Positions 10,123 to 20,375 are shown, counted from the stretch's first letter. The stretch: DNA of 64,000 nt from Hydractinia symbiolongicarpus (GCF_029227915.1 NC_079886.1:14484501-14548500); one strand, 5' to 3'. The notes: generated from the sequence alone by a model not told the origin. Made by a program: numbers and translations.

Positions 10123-10575
10123 ATGGCCGTATTTACAAATCATACTTCTTGTGGATTCGCCAAAGTCATATTACATCTGACACGATTGAATATGCCATAT
10201 TTAACCAACGATGAAGATCTTATCCAGGGGCCATCAGTTCAACAAAAACTTGATCGCTTCATAGCATTTTTCCTAGAGAGAAAAGCAGAATATACAGTTG
10301 ATTATCGAACATTTAACAATGAAATGGGAAAGCTCAAGGCTAGTTTATTGAAACTAGCGAAATACAAAAACAAGGAAAAGCAATTTTTCTTCAAAACATT
10401 TTCACCCACTGTCTTTATGAACATGTCAGACAATGACAGATCAAAACACACATCGGAAAATTGTAAAGGCTGTCCCCTAGTTCATTGGTTTTACCGATAC
10501 ACAAAGTTTTGTGGCTTATCAACAATCTTGTTTTATCCAAAAGTTATGCTTATTTCTGCCCTGCTTGCCTCATGA
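10123..10575 (+). CDS. Unidentified 150-aa open frame in the 4.17-kb element
   Basis: This open frame begins MAVFTNHTSC and has a lysine-rich helical middle (KLKASLLKLAKYKNKEKQFF) and a Cys-containing segment (SENCKGCPLVHW). It could be an exon of the element's own protein or a captured host exon. A donor-like GT and a T-rich stretch follow, but no matching second exon is recognised. There is no known motif, so a chance open frame cannot be excluded. Confidence 0.3.
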   Translation: MAVFTNHTSCGFAKVILHLTRLNMPYLTNDEDLIQGPSVQQKLDRFIAFFLERKAEYTVDYRTFNNEMGKLKASLLKLAKYKNKEKQFFFKTFSPTVFMNMSDNDRSKHTSENCKGCPLVHWFYRYTKFCGLSTILFYPKVMLISALLAS

Positions 10576-10803
10576 AAACTTCAGAAAAAAAGTCGTTTTA
10601 TGGAACAAAATGTTGATATTGTATGAGAGGTGTATAAGTGTTGTTTTTTTCGTTTCTTTTTAGCTAGGTTAGAAAAGAGTATATTTTTCTTTTTTATATT
10701 AGACATATATATGTTTTTAACTGTAGCTGAATATCAAAGTAACCAAATTTTTAGGTGTTTCAATTTATAGAGGAGTGTGGTTGAGAACTTATATTATTAC
10801 ATT

Positions 10804-13089
10804 CAGGGGCGGATCCAGACTTTTTTTAGACTTAGTCAAAATATTGCTGCTTCGCAGCAATATTTGGACAAAGTCTTGAATTTAGCAGCTGGGGTTCCTG
10901 GGGACGCTGTAAGCCCCCCCTCCCAGGTGGGGTCAGAATCTTTCACTAATTTAAGCTTTGCGGGTACAAAAATCGCCGAAAATTGTCTACCGATTTATCT
11001 AGTTATTAATAAAATTGACGAAAAGAAGCGGTAAGCTATAAGAAAATCTCCAAGAACATTTTTTATAAGAATCAACTCTCCGTCCTACACGTCTTATTTA
11101 AGATAGATAAAAGCACTAAAATTAACAGGGATTAACTACAATAAAGTGAGACAATTGTGAATATATTTCAATATTTATAAACTCTTGCTGTTTCTGCCAA
11201 TATCAGGCTTCATCAGCATGACTAGGTGATCACACCAGCCATGGACAGCAAAATATAACACAATCATAACAAAAACAATAAGAATATGGAAAGATCAGGA
11301 TAATGAAGATGAAATGTACATACACATGATATGATACATACACCTCAACCCATGTATTTATTTAGATATATTTGTTTATTCATAGGGCTAAACTCAAGTT
11401 TCGTTTGAACTTTAAGAAGAATTAAGAAGGGCAATTTTCTGCTTTTTTGCATGCTGAAATAGGAAAATGCGACTTTCGCTTAAGAAGGTTGCAACCTGCA
11501 ACAAGGCTTGAAGTCTACACCAATACCTTCATAACAAAATAAATTTTTTAACTGATCTCCATCAGGTAAAATAGATGGGCATGGAAATATACACTGTGTA
11601 AAGAGAGTTCGAATCCGTAAAAAGCCGAACTGTGGGTAAAACGTATTAATTTTTCTCTTTATTACTGTTGACAAGGCAAGTATTGATAGAAAAGGAGACC
11701 ACGTCTGGGGGTACAGATGTTGATTGCTTCGGCTTTAACTGCCTCCTCAGGAGAAAAGTCATATCACAAAAAATATGGGAAAGGGAAAATCTGAATAAAC
11801 TTTTTTCAGATATAAAAATATTTGCCTTTTGGTTTTTAAAAGTAATTGAAAACAAGGATGCTTGGAATAAAAAGAAGGATGCAAGAAAAGTTCTATGGAT
11901 GTCAAGGTTCTCAAAATATCAACAAGAGAATTATCACCTACCAATACTAACGATGCTGAGCTGTATAATACATTTTACCATGACCTTTCACTCAACAAAC
12001 TTTGTTTCCTAATAGCCATTCGAAGAGTTGTTTATTTTCTTCACCAACCTTACTTATCCAGATGTCAAGTTCTTGCTTCTAATACCAACACAAATATTAA
12101 TTGAGAAAGAACTCCTCCACAATTCTGAAAATTCTGTTCAAAGCTCTTATTACAAAAACAATTAGCCAGCTGGCTAGCTATAGCTAATTAGCTAAATCTT
12201 TTTGTATTTGTTCTTGATAGTCTGTTGTAAAAAGCTCTCCCACAACTAGCTTTTCGTAGCGAATATACTGAAAACCCTTAAATACATGCAAGGTGTGTTG
12301 GAGAGTAAAAAACATACTTCTCACCTTAAAGCAATAATTCCTTTATCTTCACACCTCGCCTCAGATGGAATGTATATATACCTGAATTCCGATGAAGACT
12401 TTTACCAACCAAGGGATAAATATCACCAGACAACAAAAATGTCCGAGAATAAACACTTTCAAAAAGTTCTTTTTGGATTTTACGAACAGATTCAACATTA
12501 TCACACTTTAAATCAGTAAGCACCCGCGCCAAAATTTCCGCAGTAGCTATGATAGTACGGAAAGAATCCAAGCCAAAAGGCGTGAGTCTTTGACTAATCC
12601 TGACGGATGGGAGTTAAAACTATAGCCTAACAGGTTATAAGTAACCACGCAGTACGGAACCTAAATTTCCTACGCCGGCTGCGGGCCACATATTGTTGGA
12701 CTACGCATAGAGTGTGAAAATTACGTCATGATTTTGACGTCACATGCCCCTTAGGTGAGATGGGGAGGGTTGCGGGCTATAGCTATTTGATTTTTGACTA
12801 ACTGAGTGACTGATTAGTCAAAATGAATCAGTCAAAATCTGTAAGCTATAATTTGCAACCCTCTCAGTCTATATGGTAGCGACGTCACAACTTTGACGTC
12901 AACATCGCCATAGGCGAAATGAAGAGGGCTGTGAACCATGGCTTTGCGCCGTAAATAAATTACATGTGATTTTTTAACGCGCTCCGTCTGTAACACCTGG
13001 ATTGTCGACATTATTCGCTTGGCTAACATTTTTCGTCAAATTTATACTTAGTCACGCGACTTATCTGACAAACCCTGGATCCGCGCCTG
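10804..13089. mobile_element. hAT-like element (2.29 kb) nested in the 4.17-kb element
   Basis: The left end CAGGGGCGGATCCAG (10804) and the right end, complement of CAGGCGCGGATCCAG (13075-13089), form a 15-bp inverted repeat with one mismatch. This matches the CAGGGGCGGATC-type ends common among animal hAT elements. The flanking 8-mers attacatt (10796-10803) and attatata (13090-13097) agree at 6 of 8 positions, as expected for an aged 8-bp hAT target duplication. The interior has several short open frames (for example 11668-12012 and 12286-12519) but no recognisable transposase or BED finger, so it is probably non-autonomous or heavily decayed. Confidence 0.65.
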
Positions 13090-13420
13090 ATTATATAATT
13101 AGCTTTTATCTGTATTTTATATAACTATATTCCAAGTTGGAAAGAGTATTTTAACTGTTGTTAAATTGTTTGGAGGAGGGAGATGATGTAATAAAGAAAT
13201 AATAAATGAACAGCGAAAAGCTACCAGCCACAAACATAGTGCCACTGCCTACAATCCACCATTTTTGTTTACGTGTCTTCTTTCTCGTCAGGTTCAACGA
13301 AAACATAAATTACCTTTTTATACGCATGCGCGATGATTAATTATTTGCCGATAATTTTTTCGGAAAAAATGTTCGGTAAAAAAATAACAATATTTTTTGC
13401 CCGGCCTTAAATGACTTGAG

Positions 13421-14200
13421 TTGCTGCGCATTTCTCTTTCGAAAGGAAGAACGAATTGACTATACCGTGATGTCATAGCACCTGAAAGGCCCTCGTGATT
13501 TACTTTATCATATTCCAGTGCAATATTAATGATTTTGTAGGTAGCATCTGCAGCTTTGGCTGCAGTAGCCCTGAAGCTGCTGTACCCACATCTTTAATAA
13601 CATTCCCATACGGTGCAAAATGGAGAACGAATTACAATCTGTCGTGTAGGCCAGGCTAATAGAAGGGTAAGTCTCTTATTAGTTCAAACATTTTTCCGAG
13701 GGGAATACAAAAGGTATTACCATAAGCTGCGGCGATCGCTTTTTCTTCAATATCACCAGCATGATCAGTAGCTTTTACCTGTAGGGCGCGGATCGTACCA
13801 TCATTTGGATTGATCCCTTCCTGGATCAGGGTGTTTTCACGTTCAAATTTCGATAGCCAGAGATCGCGATAGACGGCAAACTCTCTATAGTCGTTAATGC
13901 TTTGAATTTCATGACCATTGAGTACAATTTTCAGGTTCTGTACCAGACTTTTGCCAATATTGTTTACGATAGTACGTTTTGTATTGCTGCCAGTTAGTTC
14001 CAGATCAAATAATAGTCGAAGACTTTCGGGGAATATCACATCATTCTGTCACATATTGGGAATATCCACATTGAGATCCTCGTTTTGATTGTTTGTCGAT
14101 GGAATGTGACTCACCCTCACAGTTTGTCGTTTGCCTTTTATGGCAATCATTGTTTTGGTTTCAGCGTATGGATCTAGTGTTTTTCCATTATGTTACTCAT
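13421..14200 (-). pseudogene. mcp: Major capsid protein, N-terminal half (copy A)
   Basis: This is the N-terminal portion of the double-jelly-roll major capsid protein; the C-terminal portion is 8750-9250. The likely start is the ATG complementary to 14198-14200, preceded by AATAAA (complement of 14207-14212). Conserved motifs are TVRVSHIPS, LLFDLELTGSN, GKSLVQNL, AVYRDLW, EGINPNDGTIRALQVKA, AAYGNTFCIPLGK and RDLPFY. Breaks are a frameshift near 14175, a stop near 14048, a stop after RDLPFY near 13654, and a frameshift near 13565. The coiled-coil membrane gene starts divergently 59 bp away. Family evidence is as for copies B and C. Confidence 0.82.
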
Positions 14201-14259
14201 AGCTAGTTTATTATTCGATGAATGTGGTCGAATTATTGCTGAAATAGCTACTGAAATAA

Positions 14260-15171
14260 ATGCCAATAAATCCATATGAACCAGACGATGAGTTTACAGA
14301 GGAAGGCGATAATGCTGATGATACTGATGGTAGATTTAGTAGGCCTGGGGACCTTGCCCAGCCTACCACCAGTTCAATATCTGAAGAACGACAGGGAGAA
14401 GCATACTAGGTCAGAGAGAAGAGATCAAAAAATCAAAGGTCGATAGTCTATATATTCGTCTTAGGGAGACACTAGGGACGTCAGATGCGAACCATTACGA
14501 TGATTTTGAGTTAGAAGGGAATCAACTTCTTTATGATGGTATAGATATCACGAAGCAGAACGGCGAGTTGCAATCTTCTGAAGTGATAATAAGTAAGTTG
14601 GGCACAAATCCCTTGCGACCCATGGGGTTTACTGACTATACTACACCCGACAAAGGCAGCAAGACAAGGGCCCAGAGACTCCTGAATGATATAAATTCTG
14701 GTTTGAATCTTGCCGATAACGCGGATGATATAGAAATGCTGCCATTTTGAATATTGTTGATGAAACGACAAGTCTTCTGGAAACTTCCTTTGGCGGTGAA
14801 GAAGAAGTTTTTACCGAACGCGAGAGAAGAGGGCTCGATCGTGATCTTCGAACTATAAAGGGGAATTTGAAATCATTAAAAAATAAGATGATCTTCTATG
14901 ATAATGAAATAGAGAGACTAGAGGCCAATGTTGAGAGTATTGAATCTAAGAAAGCACTGGCTGGGATGTCTGAGGAAAAACAAAAAATTTGGGACAAGGA
15001 TATTGTGGAGGCCAAGAAAGAGATTGAAAACCTGCAGGATAAAAAAGCAAGCACTTTTTCAGAGTGGCGGCAAAAGTTGTCGAATATGTAGCGAAGCACC
15101 TATACATGGCGATCGCTGCTGCTGTTGCTCTTGTTGTGGCATATGTTGGGAAGAGAGGCAAAATATTGTAA
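14260..15171 (+). pseudogene. Coiled-coil membrane protein of Polinton (copy A), with internal deletion
   Basis: Homolog of 40327-41535 and 54783-55794. The start is the ATG at 14260, overlapping AATAAA (14255-14260). It has an acidic N-terminus, then PMGFTDYTTPDKG, the conserved ETSFGGEE…RERRGLD block, a long charged coiled coil (FTERERRGLDRDLRTIKGNL onward), and a C-terminal membrane segment (KHLYMAIAAAVALVVAYVGK). Compared with B and C, the segment between the coiled coil and the last membrane helix is deleted (about 0.4 kb), with a frame change at the join near 15055. Other shifts lie near 14410 and 14748. A minor virion or membrane-remodelling role is possible but not shown. Confidence 0.72.
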
Positions 15172-15212
15172 ATATTAGTCCAGTGTGTTGATCAAAACAA
15201 ACCAGACTTTTT

Positions 15213-16344
15213 TTATTTCTTCAACCAAATGTACAGTAAAAACTCCTAAACCCGTTGTAATCAACGTAGCCTTGGTGTCAGCGTGTTGTTCTGCCTCTCT
15301 GTGCTTATCATGTTTAGGTGTTGCTCTCATTCTCTCTGGCGTATGGTTAGCCACATGTGTTGTAGTTTTGGCTTTGGCAGCTTTGGTGTCCTATCAACCT
15401 GCTTTGCGTTAATATTCGGATTTATACCGATTGAAAAATAATCCTTGCTAATCAAAATTCATATTTCCAATGTGAAGGTTCAAATCATAGACGCCATGAG
15501 CAACACTAAAATTCACCTTGGGCCGCGCGTATTTCAACACATTTTGGAATAGACCAATTTCCTTACCCGTTACCTCGCTATCCTTGGTTACTAGATCCGC
15601 AAATGTTGTCAGGTACAACCTCTGGGCATCAATCGCACTGCTTTTGTTCCTAATGATCCCAGATCTTGCATTCGCCTGACTCTCCAGAATTAAATAAGCG
15701 TAAAATCTCACGCTTTGGGATAACCGCTCAATACCAATACGAGTAAGACCTTGAGTTTTTTCAATGATCCAGCGACTCCAAGAATCTTCATCGAAGTAAC
15801 TTGGTCCTGAACCGGCATAATCTTTGCGATGAAGTTGCCAACTACTAAAATTGCTTTCATTTTTAGACACTCCAAATTCATTCGCTAGTTGCTGTAGGTT
15901 TTGTTGATTGAAAGGGTTGTTTAAACGTCGAAATCTAGCCGAACCAGGCAGTGAAATGTCAAGCTCCCATAAAATTTTACGGATTTGAAAATAAGTATGA
16001 AATCGATATACGGCACGTACCATGGGCAATTCAGCGTTTAGATGTTGCATGGAAATATCGCTGGCAGATGTGGCACAGTGCGCAGCAAAATTAAGTTGAG
16101 TTGACCATAGGTCAAAGTGGCTGTTCCATTCCTTTACTAGTAAGCTTGTGCCGGAATGAAATTCATAATCACCAAAAATGTCTGGAAATTTTACAGTGAA
16201 GCAGGACCCTTTGGAACCATGTTCCGCGCTGCTATTATCGATTACATTGTTCTGCATCGTAAGGTCATCCCCCTTAAGACGTTCCAGATATCTCCCATGG
16301 TTTGGTGCATACTTGGCGTTCGGGTTGTACGAGTAAATATTCAT
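15213..16344 (-). pseudogene. ~400-aa Polinton structural-type protein (copy A)
   Basis: The open frame from 16344 to 15448 (298 codons) begins MNIYSYNPNAKYAPN and contains LWSTQLNFAAHCATSASDI, FHTYFQIRKILWELDISLPG, NNPFNQQNLQQLANEFGV and RFYAYLILESQANARSGII. A shift near 15455 moves the remaining C-terminus to other frames, ending at 15213 in the membrane-like tail shared with B and C (…YIWLKK). The gene is divergent from the penton candidate, with only 20 bp between the two ATGs. Size, abundance in all copies and gene neighbourhood suggest a virion protein. The fold is not recognised. Confidence 0.7.
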
Positions 16345-16364
16345 CGTTTCTTCTATGAATAAAT

Positions 16365-17023
16365 ATGAAACAATTATATATCACTTATATCGAGAAACCT
16401 ACGATTTTTGATGATTATCTTGGCCAGGATACGAGGATCGCTCTAAAATCGATCAGTATTCGTGCTACCTGATTGAATATTTTTAGTAATAATCACTTTG
16501 TCATCAGGGAGGTTGCTAGTACAGACCCCAACGACAAGAAAGCCATCCGAATCGAAATTAGGAACGGCTTGTACAGATTTGACGATTTACCGACTATTGT
16601 TAACAATCAAGCACAGAAAAAGATCAAATTGTTTGTGCTTATAAATGGACTCTGCAGGCTCCGTGTAAATAATGGATATACAGTTGTGATTCACAGAGCA
16701 CTGCAAGAGCTCATGGGCTTACCCTACGACCCTAGTAAAAAGTACTATACGAAGGGCGACTATGATTCATGGTACAAGACTGACGTTTATCAAAGATTAC
16801 GACTTGTTTGCCCTCAGTTAGATGAGGATGATTGCCTACTTGAGTGCAAGAAATCAAAAATTCTTTCTTTGCTCCCCACTAAAGAATTGAATAATTGGGG
16901 AGATATGCTTACATAGAATTTCGAGACTCCGATCTACCTGCCCTTAAAAGGGTCGGCGGATCGACTCGAGTTCAGGCTGAGTGACGAATATCATGCATTA
17001 CGATGCATTTGCTCATAGAATAA
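16365..17023 (+). pseudogene. Candidate penton (single-jelly-roll minor capsid) protein, copy A
   Basis: Homolog of 42774-43430 and 56983-57650. From the ATG at 16365 (AATAAA at 16358-16363) it reads IEKPTIFDDYLGQDTRIALK, a stop at about 16470, then FVIREV…IRIEIRNGLYRFDDL, KLFVLINGLCRLRVNNGYT and QLDEDDCLL. A further stop follows GDMLT at 16914-16916, and the frame ends at the TAA 17021-17023 that is part of the next AATAAA. The length (about 215 aa) and the N-terminal pattern 'KSISI-x-W-L-N … G-L-Y' resemble the single-jelly-roll pentons of Polintons. That assignment is by analogy and is less certain than the MCP. Confidence 0.6.
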
Positions 17024-17026
17024 AGA

Positions 17027-17579
17027 ATGACTGATGGTATGAAATTATACCCAACCTTACCGTCAAGTGCGCCCAAGGACGACACTATGTACAAAATTCA
17101 GGTCTGCCGATTAATAAAAATTGAATAAATTGAACAATATTTACGCAAGGAGATTCAAGAGCGGGATAATCTAGCAAGCAAAAAAATTCAAGATGCATGG
17201 CACCTGGGTTCGCTATTGTGATCATGGCCTACTAGGCGTGAGCGTTATCACTACAGGATGCGGAATTGGTGCATTAGCAACAGGTCTTGGGGCTCCTCTA
17301 TGCATTGCTATGGGGGGAATCGCATTAACTATGGGAATCGGGCAAGCTGGCCTGAAAAATGCTTCAAAAAGGTTAAGCGCAAAGGCTCAGAAGCATGAAA
17401 GTATTAGACTGCTTGCTGAATCAAAATTGAATTCGTTCGTTGATTTTATATCCAAGGCAATTGAAGATGGGGTTATCAGCGATTATGAATTCAGAATAAT
17501 TATGCAAGAGAAGCAACGTTATATGGTGCTGAAGGAGCAAATAAGACAACGAGTTAAGCGTATCATTACAGTTAGTTGA
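17027..17579 (+). pseudogene. Glycine-rich hydrophobic-hairpin protein (copy A)
   Basis: Homolog of 43433-44040 and 57651-57937, about 190 aa. The N-terminus reads MTDGMKLYPTLPSSAP, then IEQYLRKEIQERDNLA. A large hydrophobic glycine-rich stretch follows (GLLGVSVITTGCGIG…GIALTMGIGQAG), and then a basic/helical C-terminus (HESIRLLAESKLNSFVDFIS, EKQRYMVLKEQIRQ). A stop at about 17127 and a shift near 17200 break the gene, and a further shift near 17575 moves the conserved tail into another frame. The start ATG at 17027 follows AATAAA (17019-17024). The hydrophobic hairpin suggests a membrane-active virion protein, by inference only. Confidence 0.62.
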
Positions 17580-17742
17580 AAAAGGGAGGCCAGAAGGTAA
17601 AGATAAACTTCTAAAAAAATTCAATCTGTACAGTATGCCAGCGGTACTTAGATTTCCCACCTGCTTATTCGATATAAGTTTTTAGGAAAATCTTCCCACA
17701 AAACTACATGTGCGTATAATCAATCTCGTAGCCGATTCCCTC

Positions 17743-18020
17743 TTAAGTATCAACATCGATTTGTATGCCTTCATCATTTACTATACGTCGCGATTTTTTA
17801 GCGAGTTGCTGTAAATATTTTTCAAGATTTTTCTTGTATGCAATTTCAACACAAGTTTTGCAATAAGGACCGTCTGTTTGCGTTGAATATCTTTATATTT
17901 AGCTTTGCGGATTGCTTTAATAAGTTTGTCCTTATTCAGTGTAGAATAACAAGGAACATGCAGTAATTTTGCTTCTTTTCGAAGTGCGTTCATGTTTTTT
18001 ATATGGCTGGCTTCAACCAT
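17743..18020 (-). pseudogene. Small SAP-like DNA-binding protein, one frameshift
   Basis: From the ATG complementary to 18018-18020, a short protein reads MVEASHIKNMNALRKEAKLL, then a pattern like a SAP or Rho-N helix-extended-helix motif (L-x-x-E-A-x-x-L…Y-S-T-L-N-K-D-K-L-I-K-A-I). After a shift near 17880 it has a CxxC (YCKTCVEIAY) and a basic tail, and it ends at 17743. SAP motifs bind A/T-rich DNA. Neither copy B nor C has this gene in the same position. The motif is short, so the call is tentative. Confidence 0.42.
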
Positions 18021-18066
18021 ATGAACCTTTACACGCAGGCAAGGCGCGAGGCTGTGATGCAACATA

Positions 18067-18669
18067 CTACAACTCAGCGAAGCTCTCGTCATCAGAGTCA
18101 CTAAGATAGCAAGCGTCATACCTATCAACCTCCTTATATTTACACTCTTCCAAGTAGGCTTGTACATGAATTTCTACGTTGTTTATCAATACTTCGTATT
18201 TTTATGATGGCCGTACATGCACAACCTCCCTGTGGTATTTTTTTCTTATGGAATTTGGTCCTAAGCTCACCCTCCCACTCCTTAAGCTTAGGGTTGATGT
18301 AACGATCTTTCTTTACACTGATGTTGGTGAAGCAATGCCCCTCCAAAGATTCCACTGTTTTCATTATCTCCTCGTATTTGTCTAACCATTCAGGATAGTC
18401 ACCAAGATCAAACGACATCATGAACGCAGAATTTTCACTGTATTGAGAGACACCCTGAGAGTAGTTTTTTTAGGGGTTTTTATCAATAACGCTGATAGGT
18501 TGCCGTCTTGGTCCTGATATCCAATCACGAATCGGTCATCCTTGCCATTGTTTGCTGGAATAGAATCACTCAACACAAGGTTTTCAATTTTCACATTTTT
18601 GATATTTAGCGGTGTTGCGTTGGTGTAAAATTCTTTTGACTTAACAGTTTTGTCTCCAAATTTCAACAT
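18067..18669 (-). pseudogene. Polinton small accessory protein, 'MLKF' family (copy A)
   Basis: This begins MLKFGDKTVKSKEF at 18669, preceded by AATAAA on the coding strand (complement of 18673-18678). Three frames carry consecutive parts: VLSDSIPANNGKDDRFVIGY (first), DYPEWLDKYEEIMK and KKDRYINPKLKEW (second, 18418-18140), and a C-terminus with YLEECKYKEV and the acidic end SDSDDESFAEL (third), stopping at 18067-18069. Copy B retains the same arrangement with a single stop. The family is unknown. Its position beside a zinc-ribbon gene and the conserved 'KKDRYxNxKL' block would fit a nucleic-acid-binding accessory protein. Confidence 0.65.
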
Positions 18670-18725
18670 CTCTTTATTTAAGGATTTTAAAACCTAAACT
18701 AGCATCTGCTCATGAGCTTCGCGCT

Positions 18726-18893
18726 TTACAACAGACCTAAATCATAACATGCGCAGCTGCCTCCATTATATGTGATATACTCTTGATAACAATGCCAACA
18801 TAAAATTTTACCTTGCACCACAAGTCTCCGTCCACATTTGCATCTATCATACTCGTCAAGTATGCATTCACAGTCATCGCATCGTTGTTCCAT
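18726..18893 (-). CDS. Small zinc-ribbon protein (55 aa), copy A
   Basis: This is a short intact frame from the ATG complementary to 18891-18893 to the TAA at 18726-18728. It has a zinc-ribbon layout, CDDCE…CKCGRR…CWHCYQEYITY…CAC, giving two CxxC pairs plus CxC motifs. Copy B has a clear homolog at 44718-44931 with the same cysteines (CDDCE, CTCGRRF, CRYCYHEYITYNGGGCPC). Conservation of cysteines between diverged copies supports a real protein. It may bind nucleic acid or protein; no specific function can be assigned. Confidence 0.62.
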   Translation of the reverse strand: MEQRCDDCECILDEYDRCKCGRRLVVQGKILCWHCYQEYITYNGGSCACYDLGLL

Positions 18894-18902
18894 CACTTTA
18901 TC

Positions 18903-19250
18903 TTATGTTTTCCAGGAAAACATAAGATCAACATGTAACTTACCTCCCATTGCTGCGTTCCATTGCTTAGCTCCACAATAGTTCAAGATCTTTTTTTTTT
19001 CGTCCTCTGGAAAGCACCAGTCTATAACTCTGTCTGGATCTTCTGGTGATAGGCACTTCAGGCTCAATGGTCCTACTACATATGTCCTGAGTAACAAACC
19101 AGTCCGGAACATACTTGATCAACCAGGGGCACATTTCAATCACCTCGTTGCATATTTCCGGCGTCTTAAATCGATCAGAAACATACTCGATCAACCCAGG
19201 GTGTGTTTTAATCACCTCGTTGCACATTTCCTGTGTCTTGAGATGCTCTG
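18903..19250 (-). pseudogene. FKTQEMC-repeat protein (copy A)
   Basis: Reverse-strand repeats of about 33-34 aa with the consensus 'FKTxEICNEVIxxxPxLIxYVPDxF' occupy about 19250-19070. The reading then shifts into another frame that continues with LSPEDPDRVIDWCFPEDE and ends at 18903. Similar repeats occur in B (45106-45393, four units) and C (57938-58212, three units). The pattern resembles short helical repeats of the DUF4116 type seen in large DNA viruses and some eukaryotes. The N-terminus is lost to an upstream stop, and the function is unknown. It is the outermost gene of the element, as in B. Confidence 0.6.
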
Positions 19251-19430
19251 GAATTTTTTAAACCAACTCATTTCTCTTTATTATAAGTACATTCCAACTT
19301 CGAAAACAGCGGTCAAAATTTAAGTAGGGAATTCCCCTTTCTACTTAAGAGCATGATAACATGCATGAGTGAACAATGTCAGTGTTTTTTACTCATTTGA
19401 GGTATGATAAATCTGTGACGTCACAGGTTT
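19251..19430. promoter_or_regulatory. Right terminal region of Polinton A with palindromic sites
   Basis: Gene-free sequence beyond the last gene. It contains GGGAATTCCC (19327-19336), a perfect kappaB-type palindrome, and the 14-bp palindrome around TGACGTCA (19416-19423), a CRE-type site. Both types recur in the equivalent region of copy B. The exact terminus of copy A is not visible. Confidence 0.45.
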
Positions 19431-19710
19431 TTTGAGGGGTAGGTGCGGAGGGACTCTGAAGTGGGAGTTTGGCCGTTGAAAAGTGTCACTATAGTCATCA
19501 GCCCTCCCTTCTACTACTGGAATATAAAAAGCTTTATTTTCTGATTGGTCATTTATATAAAACTCCGCTCCTGATTGGACCATTGGGAACCCATCCCTGT
19601 GCCAGCGTGGGCCCGACGGGTTTTCGTCCCTGCGCTAGCAGGCTAGTACTTCATGCATGGTTAACACACGTCGCTTTTGACGCACGAACAGACAGAGTAC
19701 TATTATATTA

Positions 19711-19758
19711 GAGACTAGTCGTTAGCCCGTGGAAAAATCCACGGGTTCACCCGTCCTT
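19711..19758. repeat. Hairpin-bearing element end (left)
   Basis: The sequence contains CCCGTGGA-AAAA-TCCACGGG, a perfect 8-bp stem hairpin, inside a stretch AGTCGTTA…CCCGTCC that recurs in inverted orientation at 46826-46871. This looks like an end of a mobile element. A degenerate hairpin (CCGTGGAAGAATCCAC) also appears near 30300, 30372 and 32745. The sequence from here to 19862 is otherwise without features. Confidence 0.5.
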
Positions 19759-19862
19759 TCAATTTACCCGTTGCAAAAAAGTGGATAAAAAATATCGCAT
19801 TTGAGATTCGTGTTTCCGTAGCACGATTTTCTAACTCCGCGAGGGGTCTGCGCAGGTAGGCC

Positions 19863-19970
19863 AATCTCTAGGCAAAATATACTAACATAGTATAAATGTA
19901 TGCCGCTCTTAATAATACATATGCAGTATATTTACGGACATGTTAATTAATACACATACGGTATATTTAT
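19863..19970 (+). repeat. ~100-bp repeat, inverted copy at 32757-32855
   Basis: CTCTAGGCAAAATATACTAA onward is closely matched by the complement of 32757-32855, with roughly a dozen differences over about 100 bp. The pair brackets the KDZ-containing region (12.9 kb). It may be subterminal or terminal inverted repeats of a large element, or two independent insertions of a small repeat. Confidence 0.6.
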
Positions 19971-20167
19971 TACATAACCCAATAATACTGATATGGTATA
20001 ATTTGTGCCTTAGCAGAGAAGAGGCATTTCTAGGCAGTTTGAGATATAACAAGGACCTTCAATGGTAAAATTAACCTATTATTTCTTAATCCACTTGCTC
20101 TTTTACACTTAGCTTTGATTGTATTATTTGTCAGGTAGTCACGTTGAGTTTATTTGCCTAGCTAAGC

Positions 20168-20375
20168 TAATCAGTGCTAGGTAAAGCTTCACATCAGTGC
20201 TAGCTAGAGCTACACATCAGTCAGTGCTAGCTGGAGCTACACAACAGTGTTAGCTAAAGCTACACATTAGTGCTAGCTAGAGCCTCACATCAGTGCTGGC
20301 TAGCTACATATCAGTGCTAGCTAGCTTCACATGCAGTGTGGTAGCTACCTACACATCAGTGCTAGCTAGCTATAG
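20168..20375. repeat. AGTGCTAGCTAGAGCTACACATC-type minisatellite
   Basis: About nine imperfect units of 20-27 bp with the core AGTGCTAGCTAG and CTACACATC are arranged head to tail. Further units occur at about 20788-20840, on the other side of the SINE-like element, so the SINE probably inserted into the array. Confidence 0.7.

Larger units (their letters stand above)
9251..13420. mobile_element. 4.17-kb terminal-inverted-repeat element inserted in the MCP gene
   Basis: The ends are inverted repeats of 22 bp with one mismatch. The left end starts CTCAAGTCG and ends AAGGCCGGGC at 9272; the right end is the complement at 13399-13420. Outside them, 'TT' is present on both sides (…gacctt | ttgctgcg…). 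Removing the element with one TT gives a sequence collinear with MCP copy B, which fixes the boundaries to the base. No transposase is recognised inside. The only sizeable open frame outside the nested hAT-like element is 10123-10575. The superfamily is unclear, because a 2-bp TT target duplication is unusual. Confidence 0.8.
1774..19430. mobile_element. Polinton/Maverick copy A (decayed, interrupted)
   Basis: The region carries the Polinton hallmark set: protein-primed family B DNA polymerase, DDE integrase, packaging ATPase, double-jelly-roll capsid protein and candidate penton, plus accessory genes. Gene order: polB+, membrane proteins+, integrase+, Fic+, ATPase-, MCP- (split by an insertion at 9251-13420), coiled-coil membrane protein+, ~400-aa protein-, penton+, glycine-rich protein+, SAP-like-, MLKF-, zinc ribbon-, FKTQEMC-repeat-. 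The right end probably lies just after the GGGAATTCCC (19327-19336) and TGACGTCA (19416-19423) palindromes, which recur near the end of copy B. No left terminal repeat is visible. Most genes contain stops or frameshifts. Confidence 0.85.

Noticed and set aside
11668-12571. hAT transposase exons in the hAT-like element
   Set aside because: None of the open frames shows a BED finger, RW motif or the hATC dimerisation domain.
1774-19430. Adenovirus-type cysteine protease (PRO) expected in Polintons
   Set aside because: I looked for a maturation-protease gene near the MCP in A, B and C and saw no convincing catalytic motif. It is either absent from this family or too diverged to see by eye.
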